Assembly (NCBI RefSeq): GCF_026625125.1 | Contig: NZ_CP113097.1 | Location: 2,542,001 to 2,606,000 of the forward strand | From: Pseudomonas putida | GTDB taxonomy: Bacteria > Pseudomonadota > Gammaproteobacteria > Pseudomonadales > Pseudomonadaceae | Direction of reading: 5' to 3' | Length of the DNA stretch: 64,000 nucleotides | In this document: piece by piece, positions 25,925 to 34,600 of the stretch | Position numbering within the stretch: position 1 is the first letter of the stretch | Layout of the letters: each line of letters opens with the position of its first letter | The notes under the pieces: generated by a model | Database searches by the model: none | The model's input: only the letters and a program-made list of their open reading frames with translations | Told to the model about the DNA's origin: nothing | Program-made: the position numbers and the translations under genes

Positions 25925-26866
25925 TCAGCCTTGGGCCTGCAGCGCGGCAAGCATCAGCTCGAGGTTTTGCACCGCCGCACCCGAGGCGCCCTTGCCCAGG
26001 TTGTCGAACACTGCCGTGAGCAGTACCTGGCCGTGTTCGGGGTTGGCGTACAAGCTCAGGTGCAAATCGTTGCTGTCGTTCAATGCCTCAGGGTCCAGCG
26101 GTGAGGCCGGCCCCTGCTGGTGCAGGGGTGCGACGGTCACATGGCGTGCGCCCTGGTAGTGCTGTTCAAGGCAGGCCTGCAAGTGCTCGGCGCGGATCTG
26201 CCCTGGCAACAGGCGCAACTGCAGCGGGATGCTCAGCACGATGCCCTGGCGATAGGCCGCGTAGCCAGGCAAGAACACCGGCCGGGCTGCCAGGCCGGCG
26301 TGCAGCTGGATTTCCGGCACGTGCTTGTGCGCAAGCTCCAGGCCGTACATCTGCAACGTCGGCGCGCGCTGAGCCCCGGGCTGCTCATGGCGCTCGACCG
26401 CCGCACGGCCACCGCCGGAATAGCCGGAAATGGCATGGATGCTCAGCGGGTAGTCGGCGGGCAACAGGCCGGCCTGCACCAGCGGGCGCAGCAGGGCGAT
26501 GGCGCCAGTGGGGTAGCAGCCAGGGTTGCTGACCCGCTTGGCCAGGGCAATGCGCTCGGCCTGCCGCTCGTCCAGTTCAGGCAGCCCGTAGACCCAGCCC
26601 GGGGTGGTGCGATGCGCGGAGCTTGCATCGATCACCCGCAGCGCTGGGTTGCGGATGGCCGACACGGCCTCGCGCGCAGCGTCGTCGGGTAGGCAGAGCA
26701 GGGCGATGTCGGCGCTGTTGATGGCGTCGCTGCGCCGTTGTGGGTGCTTGCGTTCTGCCTCGGGCAGGGTCAGCAGTTGCAGATCGGTGCGCCCTTGCAG
26801 GCGGGCATGGATCTGCAGGCCGGTGGTGCCTTGGTCGCCGTCGATGAAGACAATTGGGGTACGCAT
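25925..26866 (-). CDS. argC: N-acetyl-gamma-glutamyl-phosphate reductase, type 2
   Basis: 313 residues, the short (AGPR type 2) form. N-terminal [15 protein letters not shown] is the nucleotide-binding loop, and Cys117 in [10 protein letters not shown] is the catalytic cysteine. It reduces N-acetylglutamyl-phosphate to the semialdehyde in arginine synthesis. Pseudomonads normally also carry a longer type 1 ArgC elsewhere, so this may be a second copy with its own control. It is divergent from a LysR regulator (26991-27872), which supports specialised regulation. Confidence 0.92.
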   Translation of the reverse strand: MRTPIVFIDGDQGTTGLQIHARLQGRTDLQLLTLPEAERKHPQRRSDAINSADIALLCLPDDAAREAVSAIRNPALRVIDASSAHRTTPGWVYGLPELDERQAERIALAKRVSNPGCYPTGAIALLRPLVQAGLLPADYPLSIHAISGYSGGGRAAVERHEQPGAQRAPTLQMYGLELAHKHVPEIQLHAGLAARPVFLPGYAAYRQGIVLSIPLQLRLLPGQIRAEHLQACLEQHYQGARHVTVAPLHQQGPASPLDPEALNDSNDLHLSLYANPEHGQVLLTAVFDNLGKGASGAAVQNLELMLAALQAQG

Positions 26867-26919
26867 GGTCGGGTCCGGTCACAAGAAAGGTGGCCTATGC
26901 TCGCCTGTCGCCGTGGTAA

Positions 26920-26959
26920 AGAAAATTTGAATATCATGATGCAGACCTTCATATTTTCT
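26920..26959. promoter_or_regulatory. Possible LysR-type site between argC2 and lysR
   Basis: AGAAAAT (26920-26926) and ATTTTCT (26953-26959) form an inverted pair within an A/T-rich stretch, in the 124-bp divergent gap where a LysR regulator would bind. Confidence 0.3.
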
Positions 26960-26990
26960 GAACTAATGTCATTCTTAAGCGGCCCAGCCC

Positions 26991-27872
26991 ATGCGTGAAA
27001 TCAGCCTCGATCGCCTCCGCACCCTTGTGGTCATCACCGACCTCGGGTCTTTCGCCGAGGCCGCGCGCCAGCTCAACCTGGCGCCGCCTACCATCAGCCT
27101 GCACGTGGCCGAACTCGAGGCGCGGGTGGGGGCGCCGCTGTTGACCCGCAACCGTAACCAGGTACGCCCCACCGCCATTGGCGAAACCCTGCTGGTACGC
27201 GCCCGCCGCCTGTTGGCCGATGCCGATCTTGCTCTGGATGAAGTGCGGCGGCAGGTCGAAGGGCTGGCAGGACGGGTGCGCCTGGGCGCCTCGACCGGCG
27301 CCATTGCCCACCTGTTACCGCAGGCATTGGAGCACCTGCGGGTGGCACATCCCGGTATCGATGTGCAGGTGCAGGTCCTGACCTCCCAGGCTTCGCTGGT
27401 GCGCCTGCGCGAAGGCGCCCTGGATATCGGGCTGGTGGCCTTGCCGCAGGTAGCGGGCAAGGGCATCAAGGTCACCGCCTGGCGGCGCGACCCGATCCTG
27501 GCCTACGTGCCGGCAGACTGGCAGCCGCCTGCCCGGGTCACCCCGGCCTGGCTGGGGCAGCGAGCGCTGATTCTCAATGACAGCAGCACCCAGCTTTCGC
27601 GGGTGACCGCAGAATGGTTCGCTGCCGCCGGGCTGTATCCTGAGCCGCGGATCGAGTTGAACTACAACGACGCGATCAAAAGCCTGGTGGGGGCCGGTTA
27701 TGGCGCTACCTTGCTGCCCCAGGAAGGCGAGATGGCCGAGCTGGACCGGCGCATTGCCCGCCGGCCGCTGCGCCCTGGGTTGTGGCGGCAACTAGGGATT
27801 GCCTGTCGGGAAGGCGAGGTCGAGCGGGCGACGGGGTACGTGCTGCAGGCGCTGGAGCGGTTGCGCCAGTAG
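26991..27872 (+). CDS. LysR-family transcriptional regulator
   Basis: 293 residues. The N-terminal HTH (LRTLVVITDLGSFAEAARQL, then APPTISLHVAELE) is followed by a periplasmic-binding-like effector domain from ~90. LysR proteins usually activate the divergent gene and repress themselves, so the target is probably argC2. Effector unknown. The start is the first Met of the conserved HTH segment. Confidence 0.92.
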   Translation: MREISLDRLRTLVVITDLGSFAEAARQLNLAPPTISLHVAELEARVGAPLLTRNRNQVRPTAIGETLLVRARRLLADADLALDEVRRQVEGLAGRVRLGASTGAIAHLLPQALEHLRVAHPGIDVQVQVLTSQASLVRLREGALDIGLVALPQVAGKGIKVTAWRRDPILAYVPADWQPPARVTPAWLGQRALILNDSSTQLSRVTAEWFAAAGLYPEPRIELNYNDAIKSLVGAGYGATLLPQEGEMAELDRRIARRPLRPGLWRQLGIACREGEVERATGYVLQALERLRQ

Positions 27873-28001
27873 CTGGCGGCCGGCACAGGGCTGCGACCGC
27901 AGGGCCGAGCCCAGGCGTCAGTGCGCTTGGCCGACTATGCTATGTGCTGCGTCGAGCCAATGCCTCTCGATGACCTTTCCGATTTCCGAGGAGAACGCTC
28001 C

Positions 28002-28265
28002 ATGAAATCCATGACAGTTCTGGTGATTGCTTCTGTGCTGAGTTTTGCCGCCCATGCCGACCCCGCCAGCAATTGCGATGCGAAGATCAAGGAACTGGAA
28101 GACATGCACAAGGCCAGTGGTCAGGCAATGCACGGTGGCATGGCCCATGACTTCAAGGTGCATATGCAAAATGCCAAAGATGCCCGCGATGCCGGTGACA
28201 TGACCAAATGCCAGTCCTCAGCCGACCAGGCCAAGACCATCTACAACAAGGCACGCAACAAATAG
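28002..28265 (+). CDS. Small secreted protein, about 87 aa
   Basis: An N-terminal signal peptide (MKSMTVLVIASVLSFAAHA, residues 1-19) precedes a helical mature part with two Cys (SNCDAKIKELEDM and TKCQSSADQ) that could form one disulfide. The mature sequence is rich in His, Met, Lys and Asp. A GAGGAG ribosome site supports the ATG. I do not recognise the family; it is probably periplasmic. Confidence 0.75.
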   Translation: MKSMTVLVIASVLSFAAHADPASNCDAKIKELEDMHKASGQAMHGGMAHDFKVHMQNAKDARDAGDMTKCQSSADQAKTIYNKARNK

Positions 28266-28271
28266 CAGGCA

Positions 28272-28365
28272 GATCAGGTTGGCCTGGCCCGCTGGCAAGC
28301 CGCGCCACAGGTTCCGCATTCTGGGCCTGTGAGAGCCGGCTCGCTGGCGATCAGGCCGGTACTGC
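28272..28365. repeat. Degenerate REP pair
   Basis: CGCTGGCAAGCCGCG (forward) and GAGCCGGCTCGCTGGCGATCAG (inverted; split here as two halves GAGCCGGCTCG / CTGGCGATCAG) are worn copies of the REP core. They lie between convergent genes. Confidence 0.5.
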
Positions 28366-28391
28366 CAACCCGGTGCCTGGTCGGGCAGGCT

Positions 28392-29042
28392 TCAGAACCA
28401 GCGGTCGTTCTTCTTGCGGCCGCGGGTCAGCGCCGGCAGGATCAGCCCCGCCAACAGGCCCGCGCCGGCAATGCTGCCGCCGTAGACCATGTAGCGCATC
28501 ATGACTTGCTTGTTCTCATCGCCCAGGCGCGCCTGCGCGTCGCGTAGGTTCGACTGGGCCTGATCGAGCTGTTCGTTCAATGCCTGGTTGCGTGCTTGCA
28601 GTTCGTCGGCCAGTTTCTTGCGCGAGTCGAGGGTTTCCTGCATACCCTGCACGCGGTTCTTCCAGCTGTCGTCGATGGTTTTCAGCTGCTCGGACAACTG
28701 CGCCACTTGTGCGTCAAGTTCAGGCAAACGCTCGCTTTGGCCCGGGACCGATTGCAGGTCGCTGGAGAGAATCCACACCAGGTCACCGTTCTGCCCGCGC
28801 ACCTGGCTGTAGTTGCCCTGGGTGCCGATCAGGGTCAGCTTCTGTCCGGATTTGAGTGTGCCGACGATGCGGTGCCCGTCGGTGGGGCCGCTGCGTACAT
28901 AGGTGCTCAGGCTGTCGCTGACCCAGCGCGCATCGCTGGCCGGCTCTTGGGCATGCGCGGGGGCGGCAAGCGCCACAAGGGCGGCGATCAAGCTGCCGCG
29001 CAGGGCAGGGAGGGCGAGGGAGGCTGGGCGGGATTCAGGCAT
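28392..29042 (-). CDS. SH3-domain envelope protein (TIGR04211 type)
   Basis: 216 residues. A signal peptide (to about residue 30, ending APAHAQEP) is followed by a bacterial SH3 domain (~38-105, DSLSTYVRSGPTDGHRIVGTL). Then come a coiled coil (~110-180, LDAQVAQLSEQLKTI ... NEQLDQAQSNLRDAQARL) and one C-terminal TM helix (YGGSIAGAGLLAGLILPAL) with a basic tail. This SH3/coiled-coil/TM order is the TIGR04211 family. It is anchored in the inner membrane with the SH3 domain in the periplasm; partner unknown. A start six codons upstream (29060) is possible. Confidence 0.82.
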   Translation of the reverse strand: MPESRPASLALPALRGSLIAALVALAAPAHAQEPASDARWVSDSLSTYVRSGPTDGHRIVGTLKSGQKLTLIGTQGNYSQVRGQNGDLVWILSSDLQSVPGQSERLPELDAQVAQLSEQLKTIDDSWKNRVQGMQETLDSRKKLADELQARNQALNEQLDQAQSNLRDAQARLGDENKQVMMRYMVYGGSIAGAGLLAGLILPALTRGRKKNDRWF

Positions 29043-29300
29043 GTTGGGTCTTCGCTGCATCAGGAAAAATAGGCCCGGTGACGTTTGCGCGTCAGTTGGG
29101 CCGGCGAACCGGTCGGTGAATTGACCGTCAGCGAAAGACCTCATTTTTGAAGGCAGGTTCACTGCTGGGTGTGGGAATTGTCTGCAGGATGTTGCAAAAG
29201 GCGAGCTAGAGCCCTCGCGGCGAACAGGCTGCTTTGCGTGTCGCAAGCGGCCTATTCGCGGGGCGTCATGTGCCTGGCAACAGCCTTGAAGTGGCTGCCG
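29043..29300. other. Non-coding region upstream of the SH3-domain gene
   Basis: 258 bp between the SH3-domain start and the 3' end of the zinc-ribbon gene. No clear promoter motif, terminator or small gene was recognised. Confidence 0.4.
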
Positions 29301-30518
29301 TCATGTGCCACGACGGGGGAGCTCCACGATGTACTCGGCAATCCTGCGCCGCAGGCCGTGGTCGTCCTGTCGCAGCAGCACATCGAACAGCACGCGGCTA
29401 TAAGCGCTACGCGCTGCGCTGCTGGCGTAGCTGCACGGGCCGAACTGCCACTGCTCCCTCACGGCCCGCTCAGCCGCCGCCAGCATGTTGGCAGGAATGG
29501 TGCTGCTGGCGTGATGCGGCGTGACATGGCTGCGCGCTATGTAGGTAAGCGCGCTGTGCACCGCGTCGTCGACCAGCGACAGGGCAGACGCCACCGGCAG
29601 CATACCGAGCAATTGCGCGGCAACCTGCGTGGCCTTTTCCCGGGGTTCGAAAGGCAGGCCATGCGCTGCACAGCGCGAGGCGATGCAGGCACACACATGT
29701 TCAATCGATAGGGCCGTGATTGCCTCGCTAAGCTGTTCGCGCCATTCGGGGCGGGGGCCTACGCCCAACAGGTCAAGCAGCACGCGACGCAACGGCATCA
29801 GGCCCGCACGTTGGTGCCCGTGCAGGCTTACATTCACCACCCAGTACACTTTGTCACGCCACGCCTTGGGTGTTGGGTCATTGCTGAACGATGCCGGTGG
29901 GGAATCCGGGTCGACCAGCAGAATCAGGTCCTCTTGCAAAGCCTGCAGCAGGCTTGCATCCATGGCCTTCGAAGGGCTGACATGTTCCTCGCCAGTGGGG
30001 TGCTCGGCCGGAAGCAGCCGCTCGTGTTGTTTGTCCATCCGCACCTCGAGCAGCGCCAACAGTTGCAGCTTGCGGGTTATCGAAAGGCTGCGCAGAGGTA
30101 TCGGCTGGCGTCTGGCCAGTGACCAGTGTTCCCTGATGCGTTGGCGCTGCTGTGCTTGCAGCTCCAGCCTGGCTTGCTGACGCGCCGCCAGGCATGGCTG
30201 GCACGCGCAAACACGGCGCCACTTCGTAGGCCCGGGGAAGTAATGGCGGTGGTCGCAGGTTTTGCAGAATGCCATGTTGTCGTGGCAGCTGGACGCCGTG
30301 CGGCTTTTGCGCCGCTCGAACAGGCTGGTTTTGCAGTAGGGGCAACGCAGGGCGGCGCAGGGAAGGGGTGGAAAGGCCTTGATCAGGCTGCTGGGTGCTA
30401 CGTCGATGGCGTAGCGCTCGAGCAGGTGTGCAATCTTTTCACCGCTGATGTATTCGCTGTACAGCGCCTCGACCTGTTCGGCGCTAAGGTGCTGCAGCTT
30501 TGCTTGGAAGTCCGACAA
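29301..30518 (-). CDS. Orphan zinc-ribbon / HTH-like protein of unknown function
   Basis: About 405 residues from a TTG at 30518, which has AGGGAG seven bases upstream; an ATG at 30758 in the same frame lacks a good ribosome site and would run into the divergent promoter region. Residues ~12-50 (AEQVEALYSEYISGEKIAHLLERY) look like an HTH that reads a repeat unit. Then come Cys pairs C59/C62 (CPYC), C85/C88 (CKTC) and C104/C106/C109 (CACQPC), giving one or two zinc ribbons. The long C-terminal part is helical and unrecognised. The layout recalls TniQ/TnsD-like DNA-targeting proteins, but I see no transposase nearby. Confidence 0.6.
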   Translation of the reverse strand: MSDFQAKLQHLSAEQVEALYSEYISGEKIAHLLERYAIDVAPSSLIKAFPPLPCAALRCPYCKTSLFERRKSRTASSCHDNMAFCKTCDHRHYFPGPTKWRRVCACQPCLAARQQARLELQAQQRQRIREHWSLARRQPIPLRSLSITRKLQLLALLEVRMDKQHERLLPAEHPTGEEHVSPSKAMDASLLQALQEDLILLVDPDSPPASFSNDPTPKAWRDKVYWVVNVSLHGHQRAGLMPLRRVLLDLLGVGPRPEWREQLSEAITALSIEHVCACIASRCAAHGLPFEPREKATQVAAQLLGMLPVASALSLVDDAVHSALTYIARSHVTPHHASSTIPANMLAAAERAVREQWQFGPCSYASSAARSAYSRVLFDVLLRQDDHGLRRRIAEYIVELPRRGT

Positions 30519-30769
30519 ACCTGAATCTCCCTGAAAAGTCGGTAATAGCCCGCTTTGAGGATGATCGTGCTTGCCGAATGGATAAGTGAAGCGCGCAAAG
30601 GCTGGATAATTCTCCGCTACGTGTAGGGCGTTTCTGATTTGCCCGGAGATCGGCAATCCTTGCGCTTGACGCGCTGCGTTCAAGCGTGCGCTCTGCCCAT
30701 CGTCGTGCCGTGCCCAAGGGTGCCCAAGGGCTACACTGAACGTTTCCGGCCTATCCATGGAGCCATGCC
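30519..30769. other. Divergent intergenic region
   Basis: This holds the promoters of the zinc-ribbon gene and the VOC gene if the TTG start at 30518 is right. It reads open in the zinc-ribbon frame, so an N-terminal extension cannot be excluded. Confidence 0.4.
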
Positions 30770-31249
30770 ATGACTGCCAAGAACACGATTTGCCTGTGGT
30801 TCGATCACGACGCGCAGGACGCTGCGCACTTCTACGCCAGTACGTTTCCCGACAGTGAGGTGATCGCGGTGCACCAGGCACCGAGCGACTACCCCTCAGG
30901 CAAGGCGGGTGATGTGATCACGGTCGAGTTCACCGTCATGGGCATCCCTTGCGTGGGGCTCAATGGCGGCAAGGCATTCAGCCACTCAGAGGCGTTCTCG
31001 TTCCAGGTCAGCACTGAGGACCAGGCCGAGACCGATCGACTGTGGCACGCCATCGTCAGCAATGGTGGGCAAGAGAGCGTCTGCGGCTGGTGCAAGGACA
31101 AGTGGGGGATATCCTGGCAGGTCTGCCCAAGGGTGCTGATCGAGGCCATTGGCAACCCGGACAGGGCGGCAGCAAAGCGGGCCTTCGAGGCGATGATGGG
31201 CATGGGCAAGATCGATGTGGCCGCCATCGAGGCGGCGCTGCGCGGCTGA
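30770..31249 (+). CDS. VOC-family (PhnB/3-demethylubiquinone-9-methyltransferase-like) protein
   Basis: 159 residues. It begins NTICLWFDHDAQDAAHFYAS, typical of the PhnB-like glyoxalase/VOC family, with FPDSEVIAVHQAPSDYPSG (19 residues) and CGWCKDKWGISWQVCP near the end. These are small metal-binding or non-catalytic beta-alpha-beta proteins with mostly unknown substrates. ATG 30770 has GGAG 7 bases upstream; an ATG at 30764 is less well spaced. Confidence 0.88.
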   Translation: MTAKNTICLWFDHDAQDAAHFYASTFPDSEVIAVHQAPSDYPSGKAGDVITVEFTVMGIPCVGLNGGKAFSHSEAFSFQVSTEDQAETDRLWHAIVSNGGQESVCGWCKDKWGISWQVCPRVLIEAIGNPDRAAAKRAFEAMMGMGKIDVAAIEAALRG

Positions 31250-31256
31250 AGGAAAA

Positions 31257-31274
31257 GGGCCCAAGCCTGGGCCC
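31257..31274. terminator. Bidirectional hairpin terminator
   Basis: GGGCCCA-AGCC-TGGGCCC, flanked by AAAA on the plus side (TTTT on the minus strand), between the VOC gene and the oxidoreductase remnant, which converge. Confidence 0.6.
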
Positions 31275-31285
31275 TGTGTGCCGGC

Positions 31286-31893
31286 TCAGGCCACTGGGAT
31301 GGTCGGGTCTGCCGCTGCCAGTGCGGCCTGGCGGTCCTCGGCTGCCGGCGGGTAGATCCAGATCGAGTTGATCTGCAATTTCAGCACCTTGGCTTCGGCC
31401 TTGTCTGTCGGCGGCGAAACCTTGCGCTCCCAGCCTTCGGTGTACACCGCACCCCAGGCTCCCAGGTCGAGGCATTCGATACCCAGTGACTCGCACGCCT
31501 GTTCGATGGCGGGGCGAATGCCGTCACCCAGGGCTGCACCGATCTTCACGCCGCGGTCGACCACCACCACACGCAGCCGTGCCTGCTCGCCAAGGATGTT
31601 GCGCAAGCGCGATGGCAGCTCGGTCGCAGTCTCGATGCCGGTGAAGCCGCCCCCCGCAACCACCACGGTATTGCGTGCCGGGGTGTCGGGCAGGCTGGCC
31701 AGGGATTTGAGGTGGGTCTCAAGACGTGCGGCGCTGTCGATCTTGTCGACGTCGAACATATGTTCGATCCCGACCATGTCCGGTCGGTTGAGTACGCTGC
31801 CACAGGCCATGATCAGGCGGTCGTAGGGCAAACGGCATTCGGTACCACTTTGGATGCGGTAGCCCACACGTTTTGCCCTGCGATATCGGTCAT
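31286..31893 (-). pseudogene. Remnant of an NADH-dehydrogenase-like FAD/NAD oxidoreductase
   Basis: The readable part (193 codons to 31867) starts in mid-domain: YDRLIMACGSVLNRPDM, then the NAD-binding motif VVVAGGGFTGIETATEL. The N-terminal FAD-binding GxGxxG domain is absent. After EQACESLGIE the sequence jumps to CLDLGAWGAVYTEGWERKV, which looks like the extreme C-terminus of the type II NADH dehydrogenase-like family, so roughly a third of the protein is missing inside. A plausible original start, ATG at 31893 (MTDIAGQNVW), is out of frame with the rest. At least two deletions are inferred. Members of the family are usually 400 residues or more. Confidence 0.7.
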
Positions 31894-32137
31894 GGTTTGG
31901 CCTGATTCAACGAAAAGTGGCGCTTGACTATTAGGGTAACGCAACGGCCTTCCAGGGCTTCAACTGCTCGCGCAGGGCAACGTTACAGGGACTTCGCGGC
32001 GGGGTGAATGCCCAGGCCGGATGCCGATTATCTGTACTGTTGCGTAAGGCCGAAGCCTAACTGTGCCGGTCCAGGCTGGGCAAATGGCTTTATGCTGTAA
32101 CCAAATATGTCTAGTACGCCTGAAGAAGGAAGCTGCA

Positions 32138-33025
32138 ATGCCGCTCAAGGACCTGCTGATCGCCCTGGTGGTGATCGTCGCCTGGGGAGTCAATTTCGTG
32201 GTCATCAAGGTAGGCCTTGATGGTCTGCCGCCGATGTTGTTGGGGGCGCTGCGCTTTCTGCTGGTTGCGTTCCCGGCGATCCTGCTGGTCAAACGGCCTA
32301 ACCTGCCATGGGGCTGGCTGATCGCCTATGGCGCCACGATCTCCCTGGGCCAGTTCGCTTTCCTGTTCCAGGCCATGTACAGCGGCATGCCGCCAGGCCT
32401 GGCGTCACTGGTGTTGCAGTCCCAGGCTTTCTTCACCCTTGGCTTTGCCGCGCTGTTTCTAGGGGAGCGCTTGCGCCTGGCAAGCCTGCTGGGTTTGCTG
32501 GTGGCAGCCAGCGGGCTGGCGTTGATCGGCAGCGAGGACAGTGGCCACGTGCCAATGGTGGCGCTACTGCTTACCCTGTGTGCAGGCGCCATGTGGGGCA
32601 TGGGCAACATCATCACAAGGCGTTTTGGCTCGGTCGACCTGGTTGCGCTGGTGATATGGGGCGGGCTGATCCCGCCGCTGCCGTTCCTGGCCTTGTCGTG
32701 GTGGCTGGAAGGGCCGGAACGCATCGGCCATGCGTTGGCCAATATCGGCTGGAGCTCGGTGCTGGCGCTGGCTTACCTGGCGTTCGTAGCCACCATGCTC
32801 GGCTACAGCCTGTGGAGCACCCTGCTGTCGCGGCACCCGGCGGGCAAAGTTGCGCCGTTCTCGTTGCTGGTGCCGGTAATCGGCTTGAGTTCGTCCGCCT
32901 GGTTGCTGGGGGAGCGGCTCACGGCGGTGCAGGGGTGGGGGGCGCTGCTGGTGATGCTCGGGTTGCTGGTCAATGTGTTCGGACCCAAGCTTGGCCAGCG
33001 CTTACGGGCCGCCAGCGCGCAATAA
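32138..33025 (+). CDS. EamA/DMT-family inner-membrane exporter
   Basis: 295 residues with ten predicted TM helices and the two EamA repeats (LIALVVIVAWGVNFVVIKVG at the start; MVALLLTLCAGAMWGMGNII in the second half). It is likely an amino-acid or metabolite exporter of the YdcZ/RhtA-like drug/metabolite family. ATG 32138 has AAGGAAG just upstream. It is followed by a strong hairpin (33043-33073). It stands alone. Confidence 0.9.
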   Translation: MPLKDLLIALVVIVAWGVNFVVIKVGLDGLPPMLLGALRFLLVAFPAILLVKRPNLPWGWLIAYGATISLGQFAFLFQAMYSGMPPGLASLVLQSQAFFTLGFAALFLGERLRLASLLGLLVAASGLALIGSEDSGHVPMVALLLTLCAGAMWGMGNIITRRFGSVDLVALVIWGGLIPPLPFLALSWWLEGPERIGHALANIGWSSVLALAYLAFVATMLGYSLWSTLLSRHPAGKVAPFSLLVPVIGLSSSAWLLGERLTAVQGWGALLVMLGLLVNVFGPKLGQRLRAASAQ

Positions 33026-33042
33026 CGGTTGTGTAGAGCCGT

Positions 33043-33073
33043 TCGGCCCTCCCGGGTAAACCCGAAGGGCCGA
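33043..33073 (+). terminator. Hairpin terminator after the DMT exporter
   Basis: TCGGCCCT and AGGGCCGA pair, with an inner CGGGT-AA-ACCCG stem, 17 bp after the stop. A T-rich stretch follows. Confidence 0.65.
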
Positions 33074-33117
33074 TGCTTTGTTAGACTCGGGCTCTTTGTC
33101 ACGCCACCGGAGCCCCC

Positions 33118-33438
33118 ATGATCATCTCCACCACCAGCCAGCTCGAAGGCCGGCCAATCGCTGAGTACCTTGGCGTAGTCAGCTCCGAATCGGTGCAAGG
33201 CATCAACTTCGTGCGCGATTTCTTTGCACGCTTTCGCGACTTCTTCGGCGGCCGTTCACAGACGCTGGAGGGCGCGCTACGCCTTGCCCGCGAGCAGGCG
33301 ACCGAGGAGCTGAAAGTCCGGGCACGGCAGTTGCAAGCCGATGCAGTGGTGGGTGTGGATTTCGAAATCAGCATGCCCTCAGTGCAAGGCGGCATGGTCG
33401 TAGTGTTCGCCACGGGCACCGCTGTGCGCCTGAAATAA
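33118..33438 (+). CDS. YbjQ/UPF0145-family protein
   Basis: 106 residues: MIISTTSQLEGRPI, EYLGVVSSESVQGINFVRDF, and QADAVVGVDFEI, all standard YbjQ segments. Small cytosolic pentameric proteins of unknown function that may bind heavy metals or act in copper stress (weak literature). Full length for the family. Confidence 0.92.
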   Translation: MIISTTSQLEGRPIAEYLGVVSSESVQGINFVRDFFARFRDFFGGRSQTLEGALRLAREQATEELKVRARQLQADAVVGVDFEISMPSVQGGMVVVFATGTAVRLK

Positions 33439-33579
33439 AGGCATTGTGCCACTGGTCGGGTCCCGCTGTTTTGCCCGGGCAGTCCGTAAATGACCGGCTA
33501 GTCTCACTTTCACAGGCTGCGTTTTTCAGGCAAAACCCTTCCTTTGCCGACGCGGTCGCCACTGAAATGGAGACAGGGC

Positions 33580-33768
33580 ATGAGCGAGTCCTTTTTCGAA
33601 GACATGAATGATGCGTTCCCCATCAACAGCCAGGTGCGTTGCGGTCAGGCAGCGTTTCGGCTGGGCTTTGCCCACATGACACTGGATGATTCGGAGCAGC
33701 TGCAACCGGCGCATCTGCAGCGCAGCAAAAAGGGCCGCTTCACGCCGAGGGTCGCGCCGAGAAAGTGA
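33580..33768 (+). CDS. Small hypothetical protein, 62 aa
   Basis: Begins MSESFFEDMNDAFPINSQVR and ends in a basic tail (SKKGRFTPRVAPRK). GGAG lies 11 bases upstream of the ATG. It is followed at once by an excellent terminator (33781-33808), which supports a real transcript. No known family recognised. Confidence 0.6.
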   Translation: MSESFFEDMNDAFPINSQVRCGQAAFRLGFAHMTLDDSEQLQPAHLQRSKKGRFTPRVAPRK

Positions 33769-33780
33769 CCCCGTTCACAT

Positions 33781-33808
33781 AACCCCGCACCTATCGCGGG
33801 GTTTTTTT
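33781..33808 (+). terminator. Rho-independent terminator
   Basis: ACCCCGC and GCGGGGT around a 7-base loop (ACCTATC), followed by seven T. 12 bp after the small gene's stop. Confidence 0.9.
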
Positions 33809-33910
33809 ATGCGTTGTTTGACCTTGCTCATGGTAACGCTCGGTTGTGCTCGCCGAATCGATGCCGCTGTGGTCTTCTGCCAGGGGATCTCAGCAAAGGA
33901 GCACCGCTGT

Positions 33911-34210
33911 ATGCGGGTCAGGGAAGAAACTTACTGGCAGTGGGCCGACGCACAATTGCACTGCCGCAGCCACGATGAAGCGCTGAGCGATGGCACCACC
34001 ATCGATGTGCAGGTACGCCTGTCTCGGCTGGGCGCCACGCAGCTGTTCCTGGGGCTGTACGGCCAGGGTGGCAAAGCGTTGCTGGAAGAGTACTACCCGG
34101 CACGCCCGGGTGAGACCATGACACGTGCCTTGGTATGGGGCGTGGAGCGGGCCAGGGCGCTGGCGACCGGCGCATTGGCGTTGCCGCAGCAGCAGCGTCG
34201 CCAGGCATGA
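33911..34210 (+). CDS. Conserved small hypothetical protein, about 99 aa
   Basis: ATG 33911 has AAAGGAG nine bases upstream. An in-frame ATG at 33809 sits on the T-run of the preceding terminator and is unlikely. The sequence (TYWQWADAQLHCRSHDEAL ... LGLYGQGGKALLEEYYPARP) has no signal peptide and no motif that I know. It converges on the 110-aa gene at 34268-34600. Confidence 0.6.
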   Translation: MRVREETYWQWADAQLHCRSHDEALSDGTTIDVQVRLSRLGATQLFLGLYGQGGKALLEEYYPARPGETMTRALVWGVERARALATGALALPQQQRRQA

Positions 34211-34237
34211 AAAAGCCCGGCCTATGCGGGCCGGGCT
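34210..34237 (-). terminator. Terminator of the 110-aa gene (bidirectional)
   Basis: AGCCCGGCC and GGCCGGGCT form a 9-bp stem around TATGCG; on the minus strand it is followed by a run of T. It serves the gene at 34268-34600 and probably the convergent one. Confidence 0.8.
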
Positions 34238-34267
34238 CAGGAAGTGGTGCGGCAACTCAATGAAGGG

Positions 34268-34600
34268 TCAGTTGAGCGGCTCGATCACCTTGACTGCCTG
34301 CCGCTCACGGGCGGCGGGCCATTCTTGTTGCAGGGTCTGCAGCACGCGGCCAACGAACTCGGTGTCGGCGGCGGCCTTCTTGCCGACGTAGCCCTGGCCA
34401 CGGCGGTAGACCTTGAAGCGGGCACGCATGCTGGGCAGGTGCTCTTCGAATTCATCTTCTACGGTATTCGGCGGCAGGCGGTCGAGGCGCACTTCGCCGG
34501 TTTGGCTGACCCACAGCAAGTGGTCGTCGAGGCTGTCCTTGCGCATGGCGAACAGCTGGGCCAGTTGGTCAATTGTGGGATTGTTGTTCAAGTTCATCAT
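34268..34600 (-). CDS. Conserved hypothetical protein, 110 aa
   Basis: MMNLNNNPTIDQLAQLFAMR at the N-terminus, then LLWVSQTGEVRLDRLPP and FKVYRRGQGYVGKKAAAD. No signal peptide or membrane segment. The start could be either of two adjacent ATG codons (34600 or 34597). I do not recognise a function; the basic middle part might bind nucleic acid. Confidence 0.7.
   Translation of the reverse strand: MMNLNNNPTIDQLAQLFAMRKDSLDDHLLWVSQTGEVRLDRLPPNTVEDEFEEHLPSMRARFKVYRRGQGYVGKKAAADTEFVGRVLQTLQQEWPAARERQAVKVIEPLN

Noticed and set aside
33809..33910. Upstream ATG for the 99-aa protein
   Set aside because: The codon lies at the end of the T-run of a strong terminator, with no ribosome site.
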